A stretch of DNA of 64,000 bases from Gracilaria gracilis (Eukaryota; Rhodophyta; Florideophyceae; Gracilariales; Gracilariaceae): positions 1 to 64,000 of the forward strand of contig JARGSG010000265.1 in assembly GCA_030374805.1 (NCBI GenBank). The letters are read 5' to 3'. Below the pieces are notes generated by a model. The model saw nothing but the letters and a program-made list of their open reading frames with translations, was not told the origin of the DNA and searched no databases. Below are positions 1-14,700 of the stretch, piece by piece (positions within the stretch are counted from its first letter, which is position 1; each line of letters starts with the position of its first letter). Position numbers and translations under genes: made by a program.

Positions 1-3000
1 TTTGAGAGGTAGGAGTGTGGGCATTGACACTGTCGGCGAATGGAGTGCAGGTGGAGGTCTTGTTAGAAGAGTATATGTGGAGGGAAATGATTTGGAAGGC
101 AGAGATAGTTTTGAACTGGTTGGTTGAGAGCGACGGCACGAAATCGGATTTTCATAGGTACCTTGGTGTAGTAGAAGGCAGTCATTGTGGTTTATGTGAA
201 ATATGGAGATGTGGTGGAGAGAGTGTACAGTTGAGTTGGTACGTCTGAACACCATGGCAGCGAAAAGAGGTGGAGGTGCGGGTAGGGATCTAGAGCGCTT
301 TGGAAGGTGTGGAGCGGTGAGAACAATTGGGCATTCTGAAGTGATGCGAAATGCTGCCACGGGCACTCGTTGTCGGCCAGGAGACGTAAAGGTGGCATGC
401 TTTATAATGCGTTTGCGCTCAAATAGAGACGACAGACGACAGTGGCACTGAAGGCGGGTTTGGGGTTTCGAGAAGCATTTGTGTTTTGGTTTCGGTTTGG
501 ACAAGGGTCTGCCGAGTAATTGAGACGGGCGTTCCAGACGGTCCTTCGCCAACCAGTGAGCATGAGTGTGATGTGATGCAGTATAAAAAACTATGATGTT
601 GAGTGAGAGATAACGTTCAGGATAGAGGTATTGTACACAATTAATGTGTTGCAAAATGTGGGACGTTTCATAATTATGTTTAGAAGATATAGTAAATATA
701 GATCACAGGGCTAGAGCGTGAAGGCATAGGGTGGTGCGTTGAAATGTAATACACGTCTATTAAGAGTAGCGGGAGATATTAAAAATTGGTAGTTTGTGTA
801 CTGGTAGGTTTTGAGAGGTAGGAGTGTGGGCATTGACACTGGTCGGCGAATGGAGTGCAGGTGGAGGTCTTGTTAGAAGAGTATATGTGGAGGGAAATGA
901 TTTGGAAGGCAGAGATAGTTTTGAACTGGTTGGTTGAGAGCGACGGCACGAAATCGGATTTTCATAGGTACCTTGGTGTAGTAGAAGGCAGTCATTGTGG
1001 TTTGTGTGAAATATGGAGATGTGGGGGAGAGAGTGTACAGTTGAGTTGGTACGTCTGAACACCATGGCAGCGAAAAGAGGTGGAGGGTGCGGTAGGGATC
1101 TAGAGCGCTTTGGAAGGTGTGGAGCGGTGAGAACAATTGGGCATTCTGAAGTGATGCGAAATGCTGCCACGGGCACTCGTTGTCGGCCAGGAGAGCGTAA
1201 AGGTGGCATGCTTTATAATGCGTTGCGCTCAAATAGAGACGACAGACGACAGTGGCACTGAAGGCGGGTTTGGGGTTTCGAGAAGCATTTGTGTTTTGGT
1301 TTCGGTTTGGACAAGGGTCTGCCGAGTAATTGAGACGGGCGTTCCAGACGGTCCTTCGCCAACCAGTGAGCATGAGAATGTGATGAGTGCAGTTGGTATA
1401 ATAAACTATGATGTTGAGTGAGAGATAACGTTCAGGATGTAGAGGTATTGTACACAATTAATGTGTTGCAAAATGTGGGACGTTTCATAATTATGTTTAG
1501 AAGATATAGTAAATATAGATCACAGGGCTAGAGCGTGAAGGCATAGGGTGGTGCGTTGAAATGTAATACACGTCTATTAAGAGTAGCGGGAGATATAAAA
1601 TTTGGTAGTTTGTGTACTGGTAGGTTTTGAGAGGTAGGAGTGTGGGCATTGACACTGGTCGGCGAATGGTGCAGGTGGAGGTCTTGTTAGAAGAGTATAT
1701 GTGGAGGGAAATGATTTGGAAGGCAGAGATAGTTTTGAACTGGTTGGTTGAGAGCGACGGCACGAAATCGGATTTTCATAGGTACCTTGGTGTAGTAGAA
1801 GGCAGTCATTGTGGTTTGTGTGAAATATGGAGATGTGGGGGAGAGAGTGTACAGTTGAGTTGGTACGTCTGAACACCATGGCAGCGAAAAGAGGTGGAGG
1901 GTGCGGGTAGGGATCTAGAGCGCTTTGGAAGGTGTGGAGCGGTGAGAACAATTGGGCATTCTGAAGTGATGCGAAATGCTGCCACGGGCACTCGTTGTCG
2001 GCCAGGAGAGCGTAAAGGTGGCATGCTTTATAATGCGTTGCGCGCTCAAATAGAGACGACAGACAGTGGCACTGAAGGCGGGTTTGGGGTTTCGAGAAGC
2101 ATTTGTGTTTTGGTTTCGGTTTGGACAAGGGTCTGCCGAGTAATTGAGACGGACGTTCCAGACGGTCCTTCGCCAACCAGTGAGCATGAGAATGTGATGA
2201 GTGCAGTTGGTATAATAAACTATGATGTTGAGTGAGAGATAACGTTCAGGATGTAGAGGTATTGTACACAATTAATGTGTTGCAAAATGTGGACGTTTCA
2301 TAATTATGTTTAGAAGATATAGTAAATATAGATCACAGGGCTAGAGCGTGAAGGCATAGGGTGGTGCGTTGAAATGTAATACACGTCTATTAAGAGTAGC
2401 GGGAGATATAAAATTTGGTAGTTTGTGTACTGGTAGGTTTGAGAGGTAGGAGTGTGGGCATTGACACTGGTCGGCGAATGGAGTGCAGGTGGAGGTCTTG
2501 TTAGAAGAGTATATGTGGAGGGAAATGATTGGAAGGCAGAGATAGTTTTGAACTGGTTGGTTGAGAGCGACGGCACGAAATCGGATTTTCATAGGTACCT
2601 TGGTGTAGTAGAAGGCAGTCATTGTGGTTTGTGTGAAATATGGAGATGTGGGGGAGAGAGTGTACAGTTGAGTTGGTACGTCTGAACACCATGGCAGCGA
2701 AAAGAGGTGGAGGGTGCGGGTAGGGATCTAGAGCGCTTTGGAAGTGTGGAGCGGTGAGAACAATTGGGCATTCTGAAGTGATGCGAAATGCTGCCACGGG
2801 CACTCGTTGTCGGCCAGGAGAGCGTAAAGGTGGCATGCTTTATAATGCGTTGCGCTCAAATAGAGACGACAGACGACAGTGGCACTGAAGGCGGGTTTGG
2901 GGTTTCGAGAAGCATTTGTGTTTTGGTTTCGGTTTGGACAAGGTCTGCCGAGTAATTGAGACGGGCGTTCCAGACGGTCCTTCGCCAACCAGTGAGCATG

Positions 3001-6000
3001 AGGATGTGATGAGTGCAGTTGGTATAATAAACTATGATGTTGAGTGAGAGATAACGTTCAGGATGTAGAGGTATTGTACACAATTAATGTGTTGCAAAAT
3101 GTGGGACGTTTCATAATTATGTTTAGAAGATATAGTAAATATAGATCACAGGGCTAGAGCGTGAAGGCATAGGGTGGTGCGTTGAAATGTAATACACGTC
3201 TATTAAGAGTAGCGGGAGATATAAAATTTGGTAGTTTGTGTACTGGTAGGTTTTGAGAGGTAGGAGTGTGGGCATTGACACTGGTCGGCGAATGGAGTGC
3301 AGGTGGAGGTCTTGTTAGAAGAGTATATGTGGAGGGAAATGATTTGGAAGGCAGAGATAGTTTTGAACTGGTTGGTTGAGAGCGACGGCACGAAATCGGA
3401 TTTTCATAGGTACCTTGGTGTAGTAGAAGGCAGTCATTGTGGTTTGTGTGAAATATGGAGATGTGGGGGAGAGAGTGTACAGTTGAGTTGGTACGTCTGA
3501 ACACCATGGCAGCGAAAAGAGGTGGAGGGTGCGGGTAGGGATCTAGAGCGCTTTGGAAGGTGTGGAGCGGTGAGAACAATTGGGCATTCTGAAGTGATGC
3601 GAAATGCTGCCACGGGCACTCGTTGTCGGCCAGGAGAGCGTAAAGGTGGCATGCTTTATAATGCGTTGCGCTCAAATAGAGACGACAGACGACAGTGGCA
3701 CTGAAGGCGGGTTGGGGTTTCGAGAAGCATTTGTGTTTTGGTTTCGGTTTGGACAAGGGTCTGCCGAGTAATTGAGACGGGCGTTCCAGACGGTCCTTCG
3801 CCAACCAGTGAGCATGAGGATGTGATGAGTGCAGTTGGTATAATAAACTATGATGTTGAGTGAGAGATAACGTTCAGGATGTAGAGGTATTGTACACAAT
3901 TAATGTGTTGCAAAATGTGGGACGTTTCATAATTATGTTTAGAAGATATAGTAAATATAGATCACAGGGCTAGAGCGTGAAGGCATAGGGTGTGTGCGTT
4001 GAAATGTAATACACGTCTATTAAGAGTAGCGGGAGATATAAAATTTGGTAGTTTTGTGTACTGGTAGTTTTTGAGAGGTAGGAGTGTGGGCATTGACACT
4101 GGTCGGCGAATGGAGTGCAGGTGGAGGTCTTGTTAGAAGAGTATATGTGGAGGGAAATGATTTGGAAGGCAGAGATAGTTTTGAACTGGTTGGTTGAGAG
4201 CGACGGCACGAAATCGGATTTTCATAGGTACCTTGGTGTAGTAGAAGGCAGTCATTGTGGTTTGTGTGAAATATGGAGATGTGGGGGAGAGAGTGTACAG
4301 TTGAGTTGGTACGTCTGAACACCATGGCAGCGAAAAGAGGTGGAGGGTGCGGGTAGGGATCTAGAGCGCTTTGGAAGGTGTGGAGCGGTGAGAACAATTG
4401 GGCATTCTGAAGTGATGCGAAATGCTGCCACGGGCACTCGTTGTCGGCCAGGAGAGCGTAAAGGTGGCATGCTTTATAATGCGTTGCGCTCAAATAGAGA
4501 CGACAGACGACAGTGCACTGAAGGCGGGTTTGGGGTTTCGAGAAGCATTTTGTTTTGGTTTCGGTTTGGACAAGGGTCTGCCGAGTAATTGAGACGGGCG
4601 TTCCAGACGGTCCTTCGCCAACCAGTGAGCATGAGGATGTGATGAGTGCAGTTGGTATAATAAACTATGATGTTGAGTGAGAGATAACGTTCAGGATGTA
4701 GAGGTATTGTACACAATTAATGTGTTGCAAAATGTGGGACGTTTCATAATTATGTTTAGAAGATATAGTAAATATAGATCACAGGGCTAGAGCGTGAAGG
4801 CATAGGGTGGTGCGTTGAAATGTAATACACGTCTATTAAGAGTAGCGGGAGATATAAAATTTGGTAGTTTGTGTACTGGTAGGTTTTGAGAGGTAGGAGT
4901 GTGGGCATTGACACTGGTCGGCGAATGGAGTGCAGGTGGAGGTCTTGTTAGAAGAGTATATGTGGAGGGAAATGATTTGGAAGGCAGAGATAGTTTTGAA
5001 CTGGTTGGTTGAGAGCGACGGCACGAAATCGGATTTCATAGGTACCTTGGTGTAGTAGAAGGCAGTCATTGTGGTTTGTGTGAAATATGGAGATGTGGGG
5101 AGAGAGTGTACAGTTGAGTTGGTACGTCTGAACACCATGGCAGCGAAAAGAGGTGGAGGGTGCGGGTAGGGATCTAGAGCGCTTTGGAAGGTGTGGAGCG
5201 GTGAGAACAATTGGCATTCTGAAGTGATGCGAAATGCTGCCACGGGCACTCGTTGTCGGCCAGAGAGCGTAAAGGTGGCATGCTTTATAATGCGTTGCGC
5301 TCAAATAGAGACGACAGACGACAGTGGCACTGAAGGCGGGTTTGGGTTTCGAGAAGCATTTGTGTTTTGGTTTCGGTTTGGACAAGGGTCTGCCGAGTAA
5401 TTGAGACGGGCGTTCCAGACGGTCCTTCGCCAACCAGTGAGCATGAGAATGTGATGAGTGCAGTTGGTATAATAAACTATGATGTTGAGTGAGAGATAAC
5501 GTTCAGGATGTAGAGGTATTGTACACAATTAATGTGTTGCAAAATGTGGGACGTTTCATAATTATGTTTAGAAGATATAGTAAATATAGATCACAGGGCT
5601 AGAGCGTGAAGGCATAGGGTGGTGCGTTGAAATGTAATACACGTCTATTAAGAGTAGCGGGAGATATAAAATTTGGTAGTTTGTGTACTGGTAGGTTTTG
5701 AGAGGTAGGAGTGTGGGCATTGACACTGGTCGGCGAATGGAGTGCAGGGAGGTCTTGTTAGAAGAGTATATGTGGAGGGAAATGATTTGGAAGGCAGAGA
5801 TAGTTTTGAACTGGTTGGTTGAGAGCGACGGCACGAAATCGGATTTTCATAGGTACCTTGGTGTAGTAGAAGGCAGTCATTGTGGTTTGTGTGAAATATG
5901 GAGATGTGGGGGAGAGAGTGTACAGTTGAGTTGGTACGTCTGAACACCATGGCAGCGAAAAGAGGTGGAGGGTGCGGGTAGGGATCTAGAGCGCTTTGGA

Positions 6001-7330
6001 AGGTGTGGAGCGGTGAGAACAATTGGGCATTCTGAAGTGATGCGAAATGCTGCCACGGGCACTCGTTGTCGGCCAGGAGAGCGTAAAGGTGGCATGCTTT
6101 ATAATGCGTTGCGCTCAAATAGAGACGACAGACGACAGTGGCACTGAAGGCGGGTTTGGGGTTTCGAGAAGCATTTGTGTTTTGGTTTCGGTTTGGACAA
6201 GGGTCTGCCGAGTAATTGAGACGGGCGTTCCCAGACGGTCCTTCGCCAACCAGTGAGCATGAGGATGTGATGAGTGCAGTTGGTATAATAAACTATGATG
6301 TTGAGTGAGAGATAACGTTCAGGATGTAGAGGTATTGTACACAATTAATGTGTTGCAAAATGTGGGACGTTTCATAATTATGTTTAGAAGATATAGTAAA
6401 TATAGATCACAGGGCTAGAGCGTGAAGGCATAGGGTGGTGCGTTGAAATGTAATACACGTCTATTAAGAGTAGCGGGAGATATAAAATTTGGTAGTTTGT
6501 GTACTGGTAGGTTTTGAGAGGTAGGAGTGTGGGCATTGACACTGGTCGGCGAATGGAGTGCAGGTGGAGGTCTTGTTAGAAGAGTATATGTGAGGGCGAA
6601 AATTATTTGGAAGGCAGAGATAGTTTGAACTGGTTGGTTGAGAGCGACGGCACGAAATCGGATTTTCATAGGTACCTTGGTGTAGTAGAAGGCAGTCATT
6701 GTGGTTTGTGTGAAATATGGAGATGTGGGGGAGAGAGTGTACAGTTGAGTTGGTACGTCTGAACACCATGGCAGCGAAAAGAGTGGAGGGTGCGGGTAGG
6801 GATCTAGAGCGCTTTGAAGGTGTGGAGCGGTGAGAACAATTGGGCATTCTGAAGTGATGCGGAAATGCTGCCACGGGCACTCGTTGTCGGCCAGGAGAGC
6901 GTAAAGGTGGCAGCTTTATAATGCGTTGCGCTCAAATAGAGACGACAGACGACAGTGGCACTGAAGGCGGGTTTGGGGTTTCGAGAAGCATTTGTGTTTT
7001 GGTTTCGGTTTGGACAAGGGTCTGCCGAGTAATTGAGACGGGCGTTCCAGACGGTCCTTCGCCAACCAGTGAGCATGAGGATGTGATGAGTGCAGTTGGT
7101 ATAATAAACTATGATGTTGAGTGAGAGATAACGTTCAGGATGTAGAGGTATTGTACACAATTAATGTGTTGCAAAATGTGGGACGTTTCATAATTATGTT
7201 TAGAAGATATAGTAAATATAGATCACAGGGCTAGAGCGTGAAGGCATAGGGTGGTGCGTTTGAAATGTAATACACGTCTATTAAGAGTAGCGGGAGATAT
7301 AAAATTTGGTAGTTTGTGTACTGGTAGGTT
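1..7330. repeat. Proximal satellite copies with many small indels
   Basis: The first ten landmark spacings are 810, 814, 814, 814, 818, 815, 812, 816, 817 and 819, against a constant 817 further in. The differences are mostly single missing bases in short homopolymers, for example near 5034, 5099, 5213, 5263 and 5345. Most are private to one copy. This could be an old, non-homogenised array flank, or a poorly covered contig end with raw long-read errors. The scattered, private, homopolymer-linked pattern favours the second reading. Confidence 0.8.
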
Positions 7331-8050
7331 TTGAGAGGTAGGAGTGTGGGCATTGACACTGGTCGGCGAATGGAGTGCAGGTGGAGGTCTTGTTAGAAGA
7401 GTATATGTGGAGGGAAATGATTTGGAAGGCAGAGATAGTTTTGAACTGGTTGGTTGAGAGCGACGGCACGAAATCGGATTTTTCATAGGTACCTTGGTGT
7501 AGTAGAAGGCAGTCATTGTGGTTTGTGTGAAATATGGAGATGTGGGGGGAGAGAGTGTACAGTTGAGTTGGTACGTCTGAACACCATGGCAGCGAAAAGA
7601 GGTGGAGGGTGCGGGTAGGGATCTAGAGCGCTTTGGAAGGTGTGGAGCGGTGAGAACAATTGGGCATTCTGAAGTGATGCGAAATGCTGCCACGGGCACT
7701 CGTTGTCGGCCAGGAGAGCGTAAAGGTGGCATGCTTTATAATGCGTTGCGCTCAAATAGAGACGACAGACGACAGTGGCACTGAAGGCGGGTTTGGGGTT
7801 TCGAGAAGCATTTGTGTTTTGGTTTCGGTTTGGACAAGGGTCTGCCGAGTAATTGAGACGGGCGTTCCAGACGGTCCTTCGCCAACCAGTGAGCATGAGG
7901 ATGTGATGAGTGCAGTTGGTATAATAAACTATGATGTTGAGTGAGAGATAACGTTCAGGATGTAGAGGTATTGTACACAATTAATGTGTTGCAAAATGTG
8001 GGACGTTTCATAATTATGTTTAGAAGATATAGTAAATATAGATCACAGGG

Positions 8051-8797
8051 CTAGAGCGTGAAGGCATAGGGTGGTGCGTTGAAATGTAATACACGTCTAT
8101 TAAGAGTAGCGGGAGATATAAAATTTGGTAGTTTGTGTACTGGTAGGTTTTGAGAGGTAGGAGTGTGGGCATTGACACTGGTCGGCGAATGGAGTGCAGG
8201 TGGAGGTCTTGTTAGAAGAGTATATGTGGAGGGAAATGATTTGGAAGGCAGAGATAGTTTTGAACTGGTTGGTTGAGAGCGACGGCACGAAATCGGATTT
8301 TCATAGGTACCTTGGTGTAGTAGAAGGCAGTCATTGTGGTTTGTGTGAAATATGGAGATGTGGGGGAGAGAGTGTACAGTTGAGTTGGTACGTCTGAACA
8401 CCATGGCAGCGAAAAGAGGTGGAGGGTGCGGGTAGGGATCTAGAGCGCTTTGGAAGGTGTGGAGCGGTGAGAACAATTGGGCATTCTGAAGTGATGCGAA
8501 ATGCTGCCACGGGCACTCGTTGTCGGCCAGGAGAGCGTAAAGGTGGCATGCTTTATAATGCGTTGCGCTCAAATAGAGACGACAGACGACAGTGGCACTG
8601 AAGGCGGGTTTGGGGTTTCGAGAAGCATTTGTGTTTTGGTTTCGGTTTGGACAAGGGTCTGCCGAGTAATTGAGACGGGCGTTCCAGACGGTCCTTCGCC
8701 AACCAGTGAGCATGAGAATGTGATGAGTGCAGTTGGTATAATAAACTATGATGTTGAGTGAGAGATAACGTTCAGGATGTAGAGGTATTGTACACAA
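8051..8797 (-). other. 248-codon open frame repeated in most satellite units
   Basis: In each undamaged unit the minus strand is open for 248 codons, about 91% of the 817-bp period, beginning MCTIPLHPERYLS. The same frame recurs every 817 bp through most of the array and is broken in many proximal copies. No domain, signal peptide or membrane pattern is convincing; the composition is rich in Pro, Ser, Thr, His and Leu, as expected from translating a pyrimidine-rich strand. Conservation across copies is not evidence of selection because the copies are nearly identical. I regard it as a chance frame unless expression or purifying selection is shown. One representative copy is given. Confidence 0.2.
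8117..8123 (+). promoter_or_regulatory. TATA-box-like motif present in each satellite unit
   Basis: TATAAAA occurs once per intact unit on the plus strand. In the same unit an AATAAA polyadenylation-like motif lies about 620 bp downstream (8740-8745 here). The two could delimit a non-coding satellite transcript, but both are short AT motifs in a low-C sequence and could be chance. Only a representative copy is listed. Confidence 0.2.
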
Positions 8798-11700
8798 TTA
8801 ATGTGTTGCAAAATGTGGGACGTTTCATAATTATGTTTAGAAGATATAGTAAATATAGATCACAGGGCTAGAGCGTGAAGGCATAGGGTGGTGCGTTGAA
8901 ATGTAATACACGTCTATTAAGAGTAGCGGGAGATATAAAATTTGGTAGTTTGTGTACTGGTAGGTTTTGAGAGGTAGGAGTGTGGGCATTGACACTGGTC
9001 GGCGAATGGAGTGCAGGTGGAGGTCTTGTTAGAAGAGTATATGTGGAGGGAAATGATTTGGAAGGCAGAGATAGTTTTGAACTGGTTGGTTGAGAGCGAC
9101 GGCACGAAATCGGATTTTCATAGGTACCTTGGTGTAGTAGAAGGCAGTCATTGTGGTTTGTGTGAAATATGGAGATGTGGGGGAGAGAGTGTACAGTTGA
9201 GTTGGTACGTCTGAACACCATGGCAGCGAAAAGAGGTGGAGGGTGCGGGTAGGGATCTAGAGCGCTTTGGAAGGTGTGGAGCGGTGAGAACAATTGGGCA
9301 TTCGGAAGTGATGCGAAATGCTGCCACGGGCACTCGTTGTCGGCCAGGAGAGCGTAAAGGTGGCATGCTTTATAATGCGTTGCGCTCAAATAGAGACGAC
9401 AGACGGCAGTGGCACTGAAGGCGGGTTTGGGGTTTCGAGAAGCATTTGTGTTTTGGTTTCGGTTTGGACAAGGGTCTGCCGAGTAATTGAGACGGGCGTT
9501 CCAGACGGTCCTTCGCCAACCAGTGAGCATGAGAATGTGATGAGTGCAGTTGGTATAATAAACTATGATGTTGAGTGAGAGATAACGTTCAGGATGTAGA
9601 GGTATTGTACACAATTAATGTGTTGCAAAATGTGGGACGTTTCATAATTATGTTTAGAAGATATAGTAAATATAGATCACAGGGCTAGAGCGTGAAGGCA
9701 TAGGGTGGTGCGTTGAAATGTAATACACGTCTATTAAGAGTAGCGGGAGATATAAAATTTGGTAGTTTGTGTACTGGTAGGTTTTGAGAGGTAGGAGTGT
9801 GGGCATTGACACTGGTCGGCGAATGGAGTGCAGGTGGAGGTCTTGTTAGAAGAGTATATGTGGAGGGAAATGATTTGGAAGGCAGAGATAGTTTTGAACT
9901 GGTTGGTTGAGAGCGACGGCACGAAATCGGATTTTCATAGGTACCTTGGTGTAGTAGAAGGCAGTCATTGTGGTTTGTGTGAAATATGGAGATGTGGGGG
10001 AGAGAGTGTACAGTTGAGTTGGTACGTCTGAACACCATGGCAGCGAAAAGAGGTGGAGGGTGCGGGTAGGGATCTAGAGCGCTTTGGAAGGTGTGGAGCG
10101 GTGAGAACAATTGGGCATTCTGAAGTGATGCGAAATGCTGCCACGGGCACTCGTTGTCGGCCAGGAGAGCGTAAAGGTGGCATGCTTTATAATGCGTTGC
10201 GCTCAAATAGAGACGACAGACGACAGTGGCACTGAAGGCGGGTTTGGGGTTTCGAGAAGCATTTGTGTTTTGGTTTCGGTTTGGACAAGGGTCTGCCGAG
10301 TAATTGAGACGGGCGTTCCAGACGGTCCTTCGCCAACCAGTGAGCATGAGAATGTGATGAGTGCAGTTGGTATAATAAACTATGATGTTGAGTGAGAGAT
10401 AACGTTCAGGATGTAGAGGTATTGTACACAATTAATGTGTTGCAAAATGTGGGACGTTTCATAATTATGTTTAGAAGATATAGTAAATATAGATCACAGG
10501 GCTAGAGCGTGAAGGCATAGGGTGGTGCGTTGAAATGTAATACACGTCTATTAAGAGTAGCGGGAGATATAAAATTTGGTAGTTTGTGTACTGGTAGGTT
10601 TTGAGAGGTAGGAGTGTGGGCATTGACACTGGTCGGCGAATGGAGTGCAGGTGGAGGTCTTGTTAGAAGAGTATATGTGGAGGGAAATGATTTGGAAGGC
10701 AGAGATAGTTTTGAACTGGTTGGTTGAGAGCGACGGCACGAAATCGGATTTTCATAGGTACCTTGGTGTAGTAGAAGGCAGTCATTGTGGTTTGTGTGAA
10801 ATATGGAGATGTGGGGGAGAGAGTGTACAGTTGAGTTGGTACGTCTGAACACCATGGCAGCGAAAAGAGGTGGAGGGTGCGGGTAGGGATCTAGAGCGCT
10901 TTGGAAGGTGTGGAGCGGTGAGAACAATTGGGCATTCTGAAGTGATGCGAAATGCTGCCACGGGCACTCGTTGTCGGCCAGGAGAGCGTAAAGGTGGCAT
11001 GCTTTATAATGCGTTGCGCTCAAATAGAGACGACAGACGACAGTGGCACTGAAGGCGGGTTTGGGGTTTCGAGAAGCATTTGTGTTTTGGTTTCGGTTTG
11101 GACAAGGGTCTGCCGAGTAATTGAGACGGGCGTTCCAGACGGTCCTTCGCCAACCAGTGAGCATGAGAATGTGATGAGTGCAGTTGGTATAATAAACTAT
11201 GATGTTGAGTGAGAGATAACGTTCAGGATGTAGAGGTATTGTACACAATTAATGTGTTGCAAAATGTGGGACGTTTCATAATTATGTTTAGAAGATATAG
11301 TAAATATAGATCACAGGGCTAGAGCGTGAAGGCATAGGGTGGTGCGTTGAAATGTAATACACGTCTATTAAGAGTAGCGGGAGATATAAAATTTGGTAGT
11401 TTGTGTACTGGTAGGTTTTGAGAGGTAGGAGTGTGGGCATTGACACTGGTCGGCGAATGGAGTGCAGGTGGAGGTCTTGTTAGAAGAGTATATGTGGAGG
11501 GAAATGATTTGGAAGGCAGAGATAGTTTTGAACTGGTTGGTTGAGAGCGACGGCACGAAATCGGATTTTCATAGGTACCTTGGTGTAGTAGAAGGCAGTC
11601 ATTGTGGTTTGTGTGAAATATGGAGATGTGGGGGAGAGAGTGTACAGTTGAGTTGGTACGTCTGAACACCATGGCAGCGAAAAGAGGTGGAGGGTGCGGG

Positions 11701-14700
11701 TAGGGATCTAGAGCGCTTTGGAAGGTGTGGAGCGGTGAGAACAATTGGGCATTCTGAAGTGATGCGAAATGCTGCCACGGGCACTCGTTGTCGGCCAGGA
11801 GAGCGTAAAGGTGGCATGCTTTATAATGCGTTGCGCTCAAATAGAGACGACAGACGACAGTGGCACTGAAGGCGGGTTTGGGGTTTCGAGAAGCATTTGT
11901 GTTTTGGTTTCGGTTTGGACAAGGGTCTGCCGAGTAATTGAGACGGGCGTTCCAGACGGTCCTTCGCCAACCAGTGAGCATGAGGATGTGATGAGTGCAG
12001 TTGGTATAATAAACTATGATGTTGAGTGAGAGATAACGTTCAGGATGTAGAGGTATTGTACACAATTAATGTGTTGCAAAATGTGGGACGTTTCATAATT
12101 ATGTTTAGAAGATATAGTAAATATAGATCACAGGGCTAGAGCGTGAAGGCATAGGGTGGTGCGTTGAAATGTAATACACGTCTATTAAGAGTAGCGGGAG
12201 ATATAAAATTTGGTAGTTTGTGTACTGGTAGGTTTTGAGAGGTAGGAGTGTGGGCATTGACACTGGTCGGCGAATGGAGTGCAGGTGGAGGTCTTGTTAG
12301 AAGAGTATATGTGGAGGGAAATGATTTGGAAGGCAGAGATAGTTTTGAACTGGTTGGTTGAGAGCGACGGCACGAAATCGGATTTTCATAGGTACCTTGG
12401 TGTAGTAGAAGGCAGTCATTGTGGTTTGTGTGAAATATGGAGATGTGGGGGAGAGAGTGTACAGTTGAGTTGGTACGTCTGAACACCATGGCAGCGAAAA
12501 GAGGTGGAGGGTGCGGGTAGGGATCTAGAGCGCTTTGGAAGGTGTGGAGCGGTGAGAACAATTGGGCATTCTGAAGTGATGCGAAATGCTGCCACGGGCA
12601 CTCGTTGTCGGCCAGGAGAGCGTAAAGGTGGCATGCTTTATAATGCGTTGCGCTCAAATAGAGACGACAGACGACAGTGGCACTGAAGGCGGGTTTGGGG
12701 TTTCGAGAAGCATTTGTGTTTTGGTTTCGGTTTGGACAAGGGTCTGCCGAGTAATTGAGACGGGCGTTCCAGACGGTCCTTCGCCAACCAGTGAGCATGA
12801 GAATGTGATGAGTGCAGTTGGTATAATAAACTATGATGTTGAGTGAGAGATAACGTTCAGGATGTAGAGGTATTGTACACAATTAATGTGTTGCAAAATG
12901 TGGGACGTTTCATAATTATGTTTAGAAGATATAGTAAATATAGATCACAGGGCTAGAGCGTGAAGGCATAGGGTGGTGCGTTGAAATGTAATACACGTCT
13001 ATTAAGAGTAGCGGGAGATATAAAATTTGGTAGTTTGTGTACTGGTAGGTTTTGAGAGGTAGGAGTGTGGGCATTGACACTGGTCGGCGAATGGAGTGCA
13101 GGTGGAGGTCTTGTTAGAAGAGTATATGTGGAGGGAAATGATTTGGAAGGCAGAGATAGTTTTGAACTGGTTGGTTGAGAGCGACGGCACGAAATCGGAT
13201 TTTCATAGGTACCTTGGTGTAGTAGAAGGCAGTCATTGTGGTTTGTGTGAAATATGGAGATGTGGGGGAGAGAGTGTACAGTTGAGTTGGTACGTCTGAA
13301 CACCATGGCAGCGAAAAGAGGTGGAGGGTGCGGGTAGGGATCTAGAGCGCTTTGGAAGGTGTGGAGCGGTGAGAACAATTGGGCATTCTGAAGTGATGCG
13401 AAATGCTGCCACGGGCACTCGTTGTCGGCCAGGAGAGCGTAAAGGTGGCATGCTTTATAATGCGTTGCGCTCAAATAGAGACGACAGACGACAGTGGCAC
13501 TGAAGGCGGGTTTGGGGTTTCGAGAAGCATTTGTGTTTTGGTTTCGGTTTGGACAAGGGTCTGCCGAGTAATTGAGACGGGCGTTCCAGACGGTCCTTCG
13601 CCAACCAGTGAGCATGAGGATGTGATGAGTGCAGTTGGTATAATAAACTATGATGTTGAGTGAGAGATAACGTTCAGGATGTAGAGGTATTGTACACAAT
13701 TAATGTGTTGCAAAATGTGGGACGTTTCATAATTATGTTTAGAAGATATAGTAAATATAGATCACAGGGCTAGAGCGTGAAGGCATAGGGTGGTGCGTTG
13801 AAATGTAATACACGTCTATTAAGAGTAGCGGGAGATATAAAATTTGGTAGTTTGTGTACTGGTAGGTTTTGAGAGGTAGGAGTGTGGGCATTGACACTGG
13901 TCGGCGAATGGAGTGCAGGTGGAGGTCTTGTTAGAAGAGTATATGTGGAGGGAAATGATTTGGAAGGCAGAGATAGTTTTGAACTGGTTGGTTGAGAGCG
14001 ACGGCACGAAATCGGATTTTCATAGGTACCTTGGTGTAGTAGAAGGCAGTCATTGTGGTTTGTGTGAAATATGGAGATGTGGGGGAGAGAGTGTACAGTT
14101 GAGTTGGTACGTCTGAACACCATGGCAGCGAAAAGAGGTGGAGGGTGCGGGTAGGGATCTAGAGCGCTTTGGAAGGTGTGGAGCGGTGAGAACAATTGGG
14201 CATTCTGAAGTGATGCGAAATGCTGCCACGGGCACTCGTTGTCGGCCAGGAGAGCGTAAAGGTGGCATGCTTTATAATGCGTTGCGCTCAAATAGAGACG
14301 ACAGACGACAGTGGCACTGAAGGCGGGTTTGGGGTTTCGAGAAGCATTTGTGTTTTGGTTTCGGTTTGGACAAGGGTCTGCCGAGTAATTGAGACGGGCG
14401 TTCCAGACGGTCCTTCGCCAACCAGTGAGCATGAGGATGTGATGAGTGCAGTTGGTATAATAAACTATGATGTTGAGTGAGAGATAACGTTCAGGATGTA
14501 GAGGTATTGTACACAATTAATGTGTTGCAAAATGTGGGACGTTTCATAATTATGTTTAGAAGATATAGTAAATATAGATCACAGGGCTAGAGCGTGAAGG
14601 CATAGGGTGGTGCGTTGAAATGTAATACACGTCTATTAAGAGTAGCGGGAGATATAAAATTTGGTAGTTTGTGTACTGGTAGGTTTTGAGAGGTAGGAGT

